Assembly: GCA_964579765.1 (NCBI GenBank)
Contig: CAZOIK010000105.1
Span: 1-29,590 of the forward strand
Length of the DNA stretch: 29,590 bases
Source: DATNBT01 sp964579765
GTDB lineage: Bacteria > Acidobacteriota > Vicinamibacteria > Vicinamibacterales > CAVVIG01
Direction: 5' to 3'
A program made the translations under genes and the position numbers. Positions 15,047 through 23,165 of this stretch are shown here, one piece after another (position 1 is the first letter of the stretch; each line of letters opens with the position of its first letter). Under the pieces are notes generated by a model. It searched no databases. It saw nothing but the letters and a program-made list of their open reading frames with translations, and was not told where the DNA came from.

Positions 15047-16390
15047 CTACTGCATGCGCACGATGGCGGCGATGAGGGACGACCAGCGCACCGGCTTCGC
15101 CGCGCGCAGCGCCTGCCGCGCGCGCACGAAGGTCTCCGGCCCGGGCTGCCGTACGTTCACGGACTTCCCGTCGGCATAGAGCACCAGTCGCTCGGCGATC
15201 GCCGAGCGGAAGGCGTCCGCGTACCGCAGCAGCGCATCGCGCAACTCCGCGCTGCCGTCGAACGACGTGCCGTCCACGAGCGCGCCGGACGCCTCGACCG
15301 GCCCGAGCTGATCGTCTGCGCGCCAGGCGCCGATCGGATCGAAGTGCTCGAGCGCGTAGCCAAGCGGGAAGAAGTTGCGATGGCACCTCACGCACGGCTC
15401 GTCCGGAAGCTGACGCGTCTGCGGCGTGATTGGCAGTCCGGCTTTCACCGGCGTTGCGCCGGGAAACGGCATCGGCGGTGGTGCGCCCAGAAAATGTCGC
15501 TGCACCCAGACGGCGCGCGCGGCGGGTGAAGTGTACGGAACGGCGTGCCCCGGCTGATGACGCGAGATCGCCATGAGGATGCTACCCTGGCCGAGCAGCC
15601 CATAGCGCTCGGGGGTGGTCAGCGCGACGCGGCGGAACTCCACGCCCCTGACGCCCGCGATGCCGTAGTGACGCGCGAGCGGCTCGTTCAGGAACGTGTA
15701 GTCGGCGTCCCAAAGCGCGATGGGATCGCGATCGTCGCGCAACTGACTGCGGATGAAGAGATCGGTCTCCGTCGCCATGGCGTCGCGCAGCGCGACGTCA
15801 TAGCCGGGAAACACGGTGGTGTCGGGTTCGGCTTTGGCGAGCTGTTCGAGGCCGAGCCACGGGACGAAGAAGCGCGTCACGAACGCGTCGGCGCGCTCGT
15901 CGGCGAGCATGCGCCGCACGTGCGCCTCGAGCACCGCGGGCTCGGTCAGCCGATGCCGTCTCGCGTCAGCCTCCAGCGCGGCGTCAGCTGCGCTGTTCCA
16001 CAGCAGCGTCGCCAGATGGTTGGCAATCTCCTCGTCGGTGGCGTTCGCGGCCGGCGGCGTGTGTGCTTCAAGCGCCGTCTCGATCGACGCGAGCAGGGTC
16101 GCGGACTCCGATCGATCCGGCCGCCGCGCGCCGAACGGCGGCATCGTCCCCGCCTGCAGTTGGCGGTACGCGCGCGACCAGACGTCCGCGTTGCCGCCGA
16201 TGGCCGAGGGATCGAGCCGGTCGAGCAACGCGCCCGACGGCGAACGCATCGTGCCGTTGTGACAGCCCGCGCAGTACACCTGAACGACCTGCGACGCAGC
16301 CGATCGATTCGCCGGTTGCCCGGCCGAGAGCACTGTTGAGGCACCGGCGAACACGCCGACGAGGAGTGCGGTTGTCGTGACAGAGCGCAT
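15047..16390 (-). CDS. Secreted DUF1592/DUF1588/DUF1585 haem protein (short form)
   Basis: Exported protein, 447 aa, signal peptide 1-23 (ending LSAGQ). A haem c motif YCAGCH (Cys40, Cys43, His44) lies in a short cytochrome-like domain. Next come DUF1595/DUF1592-type segments (FFVPWLGLEQL, TETDLFIRSQLRDDRD, LNEPLARHYGI) and then a DUF1588 segment with a second CxxCH (CVRCHRNFFPLGYALEHFD, Cys333-His337). The C-terminus is a DUF1585-like tail (SAELRDALLRYADAF). These proteins belong to the planctomycete-type PSD family of unknown function, probably surface or periplasmic redox proteins linked to polymer breakdown. This copy is shorter than its paralogue at 16465-18156 and lacks the TPR-like leader. 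Confidence 0.88.
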   Translation of the reverse strand: MRSVTTTALLVGVFAGASTVLSAGQPANRSAASQVVQVYCAGCHNGTMRSPSGALLDRLDPSAIGGNADVWSRAYRQLQAGTMPPFGARRPDRSESATLLASIETALEAHTPPAANATDEEIANHLATLLWNSAADAALEADARRHRLTEPAVLEAHVRRMLADERADAFVTRFFVPWLGLEQLAKAEPDTTVFPGYDVALRDAMATETDLFIRSQLRDDRDPIALWDADYTFLNEPLARHYGIAGVRGVEFRRVALTTPERYGLLGQGSILMAISRHQPGHAVPYTSPAARAVWVQRHFLGAPPPMPFPGATPVKAGLPITPQTRQLPDEPCVRCHRNFFPLGYALEHFDPIGAWRADDQLGPVEASGALVDGTSFDGSAELRDALLRYADAFRSAIAERLVLYADGKSVNVRQPGPETFVRARQALRAAKPVRWSSLIAAIVRMQ

Positions 16391-16464
16391 GACCCGTCAC
16401 GATAGCGAAGCCTCGGCGCGCAGACGTCAGGGGAATGTCAGACCCGCGCAAACTCTTTGTGATT

Positions 16465-18156
16465 TCAGGGCACCAGGTGCTTCATCTGGAACGGGGCGCT
16501 GGCGGCGACGCCGGCGAGCAGGGACGACCAGCGATAACCGCTGGGTGCAGCGTCTCGGACAATCTTGCGCACGGCCGCCATCTCGTAGTCGTACACCTGT
16601 CCAGCCGTTCCCTTGCGATGCAGCGCGTACGCCAGCAGCTGGCGCGTGAGGTTCGCGTAGTAAGCGTCGCGATACTTCAGCAGCGCCGCCCGAAGCCCCG
16701 CGGGACCGTCGAATGGCGTGCCGTCAACGAACGTGCCCGACGCGTCGATCGGCGCTCCGCCATCCGTCGTCCGCCAGGCGCCGACCGCGTCGAAGTTCTC
16801 GAACGCCAGGCCCATCGGGTCGAACATGCGATGGCAGTTGGCGCAGGACGGATTGACCTTGTGCGCCTGCATCCGATCGCGCATGGTCCCTGCGTTGGCG
16901 GGGCGCTCCATCAACGGCGGCACATTCGCGGGCGGGTTGGGCGGATCCACGCCGAGGAATCGCGACAGCACGAAGCGCCCGCGCATCGTCGGCGACGTGC
17001 GTGACGGCGTCGAGAGCGTCATCAGGATGCCGGCCTGGCCGAGGATGCCGGCACGACGATCGTCCGGCCACGTCACGCGGCGGAAGTCAGAGCCGACGAC
17101 GCCCGAGAGGCCGTAGTGGCGTGCGAGGCGCGAGTTGAGGTAGCTGTAGTTGGCCGTCCAGATCTCCACCGCGTCGCGGTCGTCGCGCAGCTGGCTCGCC
17201 AGAAACAGCCTCGTCTCCGTGTCCATCGCCTGCACGAGATCCGCGTCCACGCTCGGATAGAGCGACGGATCCGGCTTCGCCTTCTTCACGCCGTCGAGCG
17301 ACAGCCAGCCCGCGAAGAACCCCTCGACCAGACTCGCCGATCTCGGATCGCGCAGCATACGCTCGACGTGACGAGTCAGCACCGCGGGTTCGTGGACCCG
17401 ACCGCGCTTCGCATCGGCGAGCAGCGGCGCGTCAGGCGCGTCATTCCAGATCAACGCCGCCAGACGTGTCGCCAGTTCGGTGTCGTCGGCGCGTTCGGTC
17501 TGGTCCAGCGTGTCGTTGGCGGCGTAAGTGGCGTCGAGCGCCTGCTCGAGATCGGCGGTCACCGCGCGATACGTGTCGTCATCCGGCCGAGACGTGCCGG
17601 CTGGCGGATCGCGTCTGGCCAGCAGCCGCCCCACGACGCGCTCCCACACGCCGCTGTGCGCGCCGACAGATCGATCGCCCATAGACGCCAGGTCGAGCCC
17701 GCCGGACTTGACGCTCGCGTTGTGGCAGCGATTGCAGTAGCGCTCGAGCACCTCTGCAGTGGACGCGGCGACGCTCGCATCGGCGTCGCTCTTCTTCGAG
17801 CCGCCGGCCGGCGGCTGCCGCCGCAGGACCTTCAGCCGCTCCTGCGCGACGCTCACCTGCGCGCGCTGCTCGGGATACGCGCGCATCACTTCGGCATACA
17901 GATTCGACGCATCCGCACGATGGCCGAGCTTCTCGTGGCACTCCGCGGCATGCACGAGCGCTTTTGCCGCCAGCTCGCGATCGTCGGCGGCCGCGCGGGC
18001 CGCCTGCGTGTAGAGCCTGATGGCGTCCTCGAGATGGCCCGTCGCGTGTTCCTGCACGAGACCCTGCTCGTACAACTCGGACGCCTGCTGCGCTGACGTC
18101 GCCGCCGACAGCGCCAGCACGACCAGAATGCCCGTCAGCGCTTTCCTCGTTGTCAT
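16465..18156 (-). CDS. Secreted TPR plus DUF1592/DUF1588/DUF1585 haem protein
   Basis: Exported protein, 563 aa, paralogous to the next gene downstream. A signal peptide (1-23, ending TSAQQ) is followed by a TPR-like helical region (about 24-112: ASELYEQGLVQEHATGHLED, then AAKALVHAAECHEKLG). After it come the haem motif YCNRCH (Cys141, Cys144, His145), the DUF1595/1592 core (FFAGWLSLDGV, TETRLFLASQLRDDRD, LNSRLARHYGLSG), DUF1588 with CANCHRMFDPMGLAFENFD (Cys438-His442), and a DUF1585-like tail. The start at 18156 follows GAGGAAGGA (18160-18168) and overlaps the response-regulator stop as ATGA. It is therefore translationally coupled to a two-component system, a useful hint that it is the system's output or sensor partner. 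The apparent open frame upstream of 18156 is not coding. Confidence 0.9.
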   Translation of the reverse strand: MTTRKALTGILVVLALSAATSAQQASELYEQGLVQEHATGHLEDAIRLYTQAARAAADDRELAAKALVHAAECHEKLGHRADASNLYAEVMRAYPEQRAQVSVAQERLKVLRRQPPAGGSKKSDADASVAASTAEVLERYCNRCHNASVKSGGLDLASMGDRSVGAHSGVWERVVGRLLARRDPPAGTSRPDDDTYRAVTADLEQALDATYAANDTLDQTERADDTELATRLAALIWNDAPDAPLLADAKRGRVHEPAVLTRHVERMLRDPRSASLVEGFFAGWLSLDGVKKAKPDPSLYPSVDADLVQAMDTETRLFLASQLRDDRDAVEIWTANYSYLNSRLARHYGLSGVVGSDFRRVTWPDDRRAGILGQAGILMTLSTPSRTSPTMRGRFVLSRFLGVDPPNPPANVPPLMERPANAGTMRDRMQAHKVNPSCANCHRMFDPMGLAFENFDAVGAWRTTDGGAPIDASGTFVDGTPFDGPAGLRAALLKYRDAYYANLTRQLLAYALHRKGTAGQVYDYEMAAVRKIVRDAAPSGYRWSSLLAGVAASAPFQMKHLVP

Positions 18157-18839
18157 GCGTCCTTCCTCGGTACGAACTTGTAGCCGACGCCGTGCACCGT
18201 CTGGATGTAGACCGGCCGCGCCGGATCGGTTTCCAGCTTGGCGCGCAGGCTGGCGATGTGCGTATCGACCGTCCGGGTGACGGGATAGGCCTCGAAGCCC
18301 CACACCTTGTTCAGCAGCTCGTCGCGGGTGACGACGGTGTCTTCGCGCGACGCGAGGAAGCGAAGCAGCGCGAATTCCTTCCGCGTCATCTCGACCGACC
18401 GCCCGTCGCGGATCGCCGTGTGACTGCGAAAGTCCACCTCCACGTCGCCGAACTTGAGCATGGCGGCCAGCGCCGGCGACGACCGCCGCAGCAGCGCCCG
18501 CACGCGCGCCATCAGCTCCGGCACGGAAAACGGTTTGATCACGTAGTCGTCCGCGCCCATGTCGAGCCCGCGGACGCGATCGGCTTCTTCGCCGCGCGCC
18601 GTCAGCACGAGCACGGGCACCTGGACGTCTTCGGCGCGCAGCCGTCGGCACAACTCCAGACCGCTCATGCGCGGCAGCATGAGATCCAGGACGATCAGAT
18701 CGAGCGGCTGCTGTTGCTGCAGCGCGTACGCCGTTTCGCCGTCGGCCGCGGTGATGACGTCGTACTGCTCGAAGCGCAGGTTGTCCGCTACGGTCCGCAG
18801 GATGCCCGGATCGTCTTCGACGACGAGTACTTTGCTCAT
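18153..18839 (-). CDS. OmpR/PhoB-family response regulator
   Basis: A 228-aa response regulator. The receiver domain (1-120) has Glu8-Asp9-Asp10 in LVVEDD, phosphoacceptor Asp52 in LIVLDLMLP, the Thr of LTARGEE and the Lys of YVIKPFS. The winged-helix Trans_reg_C domain (about 130-224) ends in the standard RTVDTHIASLRAKLE and VHGVGYKFVP. It is coupled by ATGA overlaps on both sides, with the sensor kinase before and a DUF1592 protein after. OmpR/PhoB regulators bind tandem half-sites about 10-11 bp apart, and such a repeat lies in the promoter region of this operon (20750-20767). Calling it PhoB is not justified by sequence alone. Confidence 0.96.
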   Translation of the reverse strand: MSKVLVVEDDPGILRTVADNLRFEQYDVITAADGETAYALQQQQPLDLIVLDLMLPRMSGLELCRRLRAEDVQVPVLVLTARGEEADRVRGLDMGADDYVIKPFSVPELMARVRALLRRSSPALAAMLKFGDVEVDFRSHTAIRDGRSVEMTRKEFALLRFLASREDTVVTRDELLNKVWGFEAYPVTRTVDTHIASLRAKLETDPARPVYIQTVHGVGYKFVPRKDA

Positions 18840-20716
18840 GCCTCGGCCTGCAGGGGAATGCGCACGGAGAAGGTGCTGCCGCGGCCGACGTCGCTCACCA
18901 CGGCGATGCGTCCCCGATGCGCCTCCACGGCGTGGAGCGCGAGCGCGAGCCCGAGTCCGGTGCCGGCGATGTCGGCGGTCTCGGCAGACTGGACGCGATG
19001 GAAGCGCTCGAAGATGCGCGACTGGTCGTCTTTCGGGATGCCGATGCCGTGATCGACGACGTCCACGAAGGCGTCGCGGCCGCAGGTGCCGACGCGGACT
19101 TCAATCGCTCTCGCGCCTCCGGAGTACTTCATCGCGTTGCTGAGCAGATTGAGTACCGCCTGCGTCAACGCCTCCGGATCCCCGCTGAAGGTCGGCGTCG
19201 TGCCGTCGCTCGTGATCGTCAGGGTGAAGCCGAGCTGCTCGAGCTGATACTCCATCGTCCGCGCGGCCACCCGCACCACGTCGTCGAGGCGCATGGCCTG
19301 CATGCGATACGCCTTCCTGCCCTGTTCGATGCGCGAGAACTCGAGCACGCTCTCGACCAGCCGTCCCAGCCGCTCGCTCTCGCTCACGATCGTGCGCAGG
19401 TAGTCGCCCGTCGCCGCGGCGTCGCCGGCGCGGCCCATGAGCAGCGTCTCCGCGTGCGCCCGGATCGACGTCAGCGGCGTTTTCAATTCGTGCGACACGC
19501 TGGCGACGAAATTCGATCGCATCAGCGCCGTGTCGCTTTCCCGCTGTACGTCGCGCCAGAGGAAATAGCCGGCCAACAGCACGGCGCCGAGCACGACGGA
19601 CAGAATGGCGGCGTAGGCGGCGGGCGTTGACGCGTGGTCGGCAAAGCGTCCGGCCGGCCACTGCACATAGAGATCGAGAAAGCCGTCGCCGAGCGGAACG
19701 GCGGCCGGCGCGGGCAAGGCGCTGAGCGTGACGCCCTCCGGGACGCTGCGGCGCGACGAGACCGCCATGACGACTGGCGCTGCAAACGAGGTCGGCGACA
19801 CGAGCGTGACGAGCCAGGGCTCGTCGCCGTATCCCATCCACGACAGATCTCCTGGTCCGCTGCGCGCTGCGTGCTGAAGCCGGTCTGGATGAGCCTGCAG
19901 GTCTCTCGCGAGCGCGGCCACCTGTTCGACGTCGTGAATCGCGCGCGTCAGCGTTCTCAACGGCTCGGCGGCTGTCGCGGCCGGCAGCCGGCGCAGCAGC
20001 GACTGCAGCGCGCGGGTTTCGGTCGGAGACGGCCACTGCCGTCGATCGACGGCGCGAACGACGAAGTCGGCGACGAGCGCGCGATTGCGTCCGCTGTCGA
20101 GCAGGCGTTCGGCCGCATACACGGCCAGCGGCACTCCGTCCGCATCCGTGACGTCGCTGCAGTCGGCGAGCGTGCCGCGGTCTGTGCTCTCCGCCTGCGT
20201 CGTCATGCCTGCCGCGAGATACGCACGCGCGAGCGAGACGCGAGCCGCGCAGCGCGCGAGCGGCGTGCGCGCGACGGCGAGCGCGCGTTCGTACGACGCG
20301 GCGGCCCCAGCGGGGTTGTGCTGCTGGAATTCCTGCGATTCGCCTTCTTCTTGACGCCGCAGGAACTCTGGAGACGCAGGCGAGGCGGCGCTTCGGTTCT
20401 CCCACGGCAGAACCATCGCGTCGTGCGCCATGGACGCGACGAAGACGATCGGCGAGGCCGGCGGCAGCCGCGTGCCCGATTCACCGATCAGCCGGTTGAC
20501 TTCTTCGAGGCGAACCGCCTGAAGACGCGCCGTCACTTCTCGGCGCAGCTGCTCCAACGCTTCACGACGCGCGTCGGATGCCCGCCGCTCACCGAGTTCG
20601 CGCTCCTGATGCACCACGCGAAACACCAGGGCGATGACGACGGCGATTGGGATTAGAATCGCGGCGAGTAGAAGACCAGTCCAGCGTCGCCGCCGACGGT
20701 GATCCGCAGGGTTCAC
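18836..20716 (-). CDS. Membrane sensor histidine kinase (HisKA/HATPase)
   Basis: A 626-aa kinase, partner of the OmpR-type regulator to which it is joined by an ATGA overlap. TM1 spans about 13-33 (GLLLAAILIPIAVVIALVF). A large extracytoplasmic region (about 35-365) is unusually long and alpha-helical in its first half, with TPR-like stretches (NPAAGAAASYERALAVARTP, LARAYLAAGM). TM2 spans about 367-387. The cytoplasmic part has the H-box SVSHELKTPLTS with His409, the N-box NLLSNAMKYSG, and the G-boxes DHGIGIPKDD and GTGLGLALALHAVEAHRG. The start is a GTG (20716); no Shine-Dalgarno is obvious. It is divergent from the sugar dehydrogenase, with 68 nt between starts. The sensed signal is unknown. 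Confidence 0.95.
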   Translation of the reverse strand: MNPADHRRRRRWTGLLLAAILIPIAVVIALVFRVVHQERELGERRASDARREALEQLRREVTARLQAVRLEEVNRLIGESGTRLPPASPIVFVASMAHDAMVLPWENRSAASPASPEFLRRQEEGESQEFQQHNPAGAAASYERALAVARTPLARCAARVSLARAYLAAGMTTQAESTDRGTLADCSDVTDADGVPLAVYAAERLLDSGRNRALVADFVVRAVDRRQWPSPTETRALQSLLRRLPAATAAEPLRTLTRAIHDVEQVAALARDLQAHPDRLQHAARSGPGDLSWMGYGDEPWLVTLVSPTSFAAPVVMAVSSRRSVPEGVTLSALPAPAAVPLGDGFLDLYVQWPAGRFADHASTPAAYAAILSVVLGAVLLAGYFLWRDVQRESDTALMRSNFVASVSHELKTPLTSIRAHAETLLMGRAGDAAATGDYLRTIVSESERLGRLVESVLEFSRIEQGRKAYRMQAMRLDDVVRVAARTMEYQLEQLGFTLTITSDGTTPTFSGDPEALTQAVLNLLSNAMKYSGGARAIEVRVGTCGRDAFVDVVDHGIGIPKDDQSRIFERFHRVQSAETADIAGTGLGLALALHAVEAHRGRIAVVSDVGRGSTFSVRIPLQAEA

Positions 20717-20749
20717 CGCCGTATTCTAGGTCCGCAGTGCCGCTGCCTC

Positions 20750-20767
20750 ATGTCATGAAAATGTAAT
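20750..20767. promoter_or_regulatory. PHO-box-like direct repeat in divergent promoter
   Basis: Two 7-bp half-sites, ATGTCAT and ATGTAAT, are separated by the AT-rich GAAA, giving an 11-bp repeat period. This is the arrangement of PhoB-type operators (CTGTCAT, 4 AT-rich bases, CTGTCAT). It sits in the only intergenic region upstream of the kinase/regulator operon and of the divergent sugar dehydrogenase. Binding is inferred, not shown. Confidence 0.45.
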
Positions 20768-20784
20768 CTCACGAAAGGCGACTG

Positions 20785-22017
20785 ATGAAGACGCTGCCCA
20801 AAGTGGCTCTGCTGATGACGCTCGTGTCCGCGACGGCCCGGGCGCAGATCAACGCGGGAGGGCTGCCGCCGATATCGAATCTGCCGTTCACCATGACGCA
20901 GATCGCGACGTTCAATCTCCCGTGGCGCATCGCGTTTTTGCCCGACGGCAGGATGCTGATCACGGAGAAAGTCGGAGCGCTCTGGCTCGTCACGCAGCAG
21001 GGCGCGAAGACGCCTGTCGCGAACGTGCCGGCCGTCGTGTTTCAGGGTCAGGGTGGGATGCTCGGCGTGTTCCTGTCACCGCACTACGCCATGGATCACA
21101 ACGTGTATCTCACCTACACGGAGCCCGGCGACGGAGGATCGAGTCTCGCATTGGCGCGAGCGCGGCTGTCGATCGGCGGCAGCGCCGCGATCCCCACGGC
21201 GAGTCTCGACGGACTGCAGGTGCTATGGCGCCAGATGCCGAAGGGCAACGGCGGACAGTTCGGCGCGCAGATTGCGTTTTCGCCCGACGGACGGTATCTC
21301 TTCCTCACCGTCGGTGACCGCCAGCGCATGACGCCGGCGCAGGATCCAAACCAGGAGCTTGGCAAGATCCTGCGGCTCACGCTCGACGGCACGCCGGCGC
21401 CGGGCAATCCGATGGCCGGCAAAACGGGTGCGTCGAGCGTGACGCTGATCAATCCGCCGTCCGACACCGAATCCGCGAAGACCGCGCCGGTCCTGCGCAC
21501 CTACACGTTCTCCGGGCCGAACCTCGCGCCGTCGGAGACGTGGAGCACCGGCCATCGCACGCCCTACGGCCTGGCATTCTCGCCGGACGGCCGCCTCTGG
21601 GAGCTCGAGCACGGCCCGAGAGGCGGCGACGAGCTGAATCTGATCGAGCCGGGAAGGAACTACGGATGGCCGCTTGCCTCGTACGCGCCGAACTACAACG
21701 GCGTGCCGATCCCGAGTCCGGATACGCGTCCGGATCTGACGAAGCCCGTCATCTATTGGACGCCGGTCATCGCGCCGGGCAGTCTCACGTTCTACAACGG
21801 CGCGATGTTTCCGCAGTGGCGAGGCTCGGCGCTGATTGCCGGCCTGGGGACGCGGTCGCTCAGCCGCATCACGTTCGACGGCAAGGGCGGCGCGACGCCC
21901 GCCGAGCGCTGGAGCGTCGGCCACCGCATGCGCGACGTCGAAGTCGCGCCCGACGGCGCGGTGTGGATGATCGAAGACGCCAATCCCGGCGGCTTGTTCC
22001 GCGTCACGCCGAAGTAG
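20785..22017 (+). CDS. Secreted PQQ-dependent sugar dehydrogenase (GSDH family)
   Basis: A 410-aa soluble quinoprotein-type aldose dehydrogenase of the glucose/sorbosone dehydrogenase family (YliI/Asd-like), a six-bladed propeller acting in the periplasm on sugars. Signal peptide 1-20 (ending ATARA). Family motifs include FNLPWRIAFLPDGRMLITEK, a GQGGMLGVFLSPHY-type stretch, GAQIAFSPDGRYLFLTVGDR, TGHRTPYGLAFSPDGRLWE, then HGPRGGDELNLIEPGRNYGW and a final RDVEVAPDGAVWMIED. Relatives use PQQ and Ca2+. It starts 15 nt after a GAAAGG ribosome-binding-like site and shares the divergent promoter with the kinase. It is convergent with the SMP-30-like gene, with an 18-nt gap. The exact sugar is unknown. 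Confidence 0.92.
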   Translation: MKTLPKVALLMTLVSATARAQINAGGLPPISNLPFTMTQIATFNLPWRIAFLPDGRMLITEKVGALWLVTQQGAKTPVANVPAVVFQGQGGMLGVFLSPHYAMDHNVYLTYTEPGDGGSSLALARARLSIGGSAAIPTASLDGLQVLWRQMPKGNGGQFGAQIAFSPDGRYLFLTVGDRQRMTPAQDPNQELGKILRLTLDGTPAPGNPMAGKTGASSVTLINPPSDTESAKTAPVLRTYTFSGPNLAPSETWSTGHRTPYGLAFSPDGRLWELEHGPRGGDELNLIEPGRNYGWPLASYAPNYNGVPIPSPDTRPDLTKPVIYWTPVIAPGSLTFYNGAMFPQWRGSALIAGLGTRSLSRITFDGKGGATPAERWSVGHRMRDVEVAPDGAVWMIEDANPGGLFRVTPK

Positions 22018-22028
22018 CGATGTGGGTC

Positions 22029-22048
22029 CGGCGGCTCACCGGCCGCCG
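22029..22048. terminator. GC hairpin between convergent genes
   Basis: CGGCGGC and GCCGCCG form a 7-bp stem around a 6-nt loop, straddling the 18-nt gap between the dehydrogenase and the end of the SMP-30-like gene. It overlaps the latter's stop codon. No T-run is present, so terminator activity is tentative. Confidence 0.3.
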
Positions 22049-23154
22049 TTCACGATCCCGGACGTCTTGAGCTGGATGGTGTACACCGCATCGCATCCCG
22101 CTATGAACAGCGTCTTGCCGTCTGGACCACCGAACGCCTCGTTGGTCGTGCAAATCTGCTTCTTCGGCTCGCCGCCGTACACTGGCAGGTTGATCGTGCC
22201 GAGGAGCGTGCCCGCCGGAGACGTGATGCGAATGATGCCGGGGCCTGCGCCGCCCGCCGAATAGAGATTGCCCGCGTTGTCGGTTTTCTGTCCGTCTCCG
22301 ATGCCGTCGCCTTCCGTGAAGACGGTGTACGCGCCGAGCGTGCCGTCGGCGTTGACGGCGTAGCGCCTGATCTTCCGGCCGGACGTGGAGAGATACATCC
22401 ACTTGCCGTCAGGCGACAGCGCGATGCCGTTCGGCGTACCGCCGAGGTCGGCGCCGCTGAGCACGAGCGTCGTGCGGCCGTCCTTGATTCGGTAAATGCC
22501 GTTCTGCAGCTGCTTGTCTGGGTTCTTGTTCGTATCGCGCAGACCGAAATCGTTGTCCGTCACATAGACGGCGTCGTCGGCGGCGATGGCGATGTCGTTC
22601 GGGCCGCTGAACTTCTGTCCGTTCATGCCGCCGGACAGCACCGTGTGCGTGCCGTCCTTCTCGAGGCGCATCACTTCGCGATCGTCGTCTGCGCACCAGA
22701 TGACGCGTCCTTCGTGATCCATGCCTGTGCACGACGGACCGATGAGGAGCACGTGGCTCCGGCCGGATCGCGTCTGCGCGCCGACGTGTTCCGGATCGTT
22801 GCCCGTGTAGCCGGCCTTCTCCATGAACACCGAGACCTGCTTCTGTGGCGTGACCTTGTAGAGGACGTTGTCCAGCAGCCCGCCGAAGATCCAGTAGCCG
22901 CCGCCGTCCTTGATCCACAGCCCGCCCTCGGTGAGGCCGAAGCCGCGGGCAAGTTCCACGAGCTTCGCGTCGGGCGAGATGATCTGGTCGAGCGCGGGAT
23001 CGAGCCGCGTGATCGAGAACGGCTTCGACGCCGGCGCCGGCCCGTCGCCGCGCATCTGCGGCCGAGCCGGACCGCGCTGTGCGCGCGCAGTCGTCGCGAT
23101 GAGGGCGATCGACACAATCGCCGCGGACCTGAACCAGAAGCGGGCTGTCTTCAT
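22036..23154 (-). CDS. Secreted SMP-30/gluconolactonase-like propeller protein
   Basis: A 372-aa exported six-bladed propeller of the SMP-30/gluconolaconase-like (SGL) family. Signal peptide about 1-25 (ending TTARAQ). Family features are the early LTEGGLWIKDGGGYWIFGG, SGPNDIAIAADDAVYVTDND, GTPNGIALSPDGKWMYLSTS and IGDGQKTDNAGNLYSAGGAG, which hold the usual metal-coordinating Glu, Asn and Asp residues. Relatives hydrolyse sugar lactones, so it could open the lactone made by the PQQ dehydrogenases on either side. It starts 11 nt after the stop of the upstream dehydrogenase, so the two are probably one operon. Secretion would place lactone hydrolysis in the periplasm. Confidence 0.88.
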   Translation of the reverse strand: MKTARFWFRSAAIVSIALIATTARAQRGPARPQMRGDGPAPASKPFSITRLDPALDQIISPDAKLVELARGFGLTEGGLWIKDGGGYWIFGGLLDNVLYKVTPQKQVSVFMEKAGYTGNDPEHVGAQTRSGRSHVLLIGPSCTGMDHEGRVIWCADDDREVMRLEKDGTHTVLSGGMNGQKFSGPNDIAIAADDAVYVTDNDFGLRDTNKNPDKQLQNGIYRIKDGRTTLVLSGADLGGTPNGIALSPDGKWMYLSTSGRKIRRYAVNADGTLGAYTVFTEGDGIGDGQKTDNAGNLYSAGGAGPGIIRITSPAGTLLGTINLPVYGGEPKKQICTTNEAFGGPDGKTLFIAGCDAVYTIQLKTSGIVNGGR

Positions 23155-23165
23155 CTCTGTCCTCT

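Noticed and set aside
18153..20716. Naming the two-component pair PhoB/PhoR
   Set aside because: The operator-like repeat is suggestive, but the kinase has a large periplasmic domain unlike PhoR and no phosphate transport genes are adjacent.
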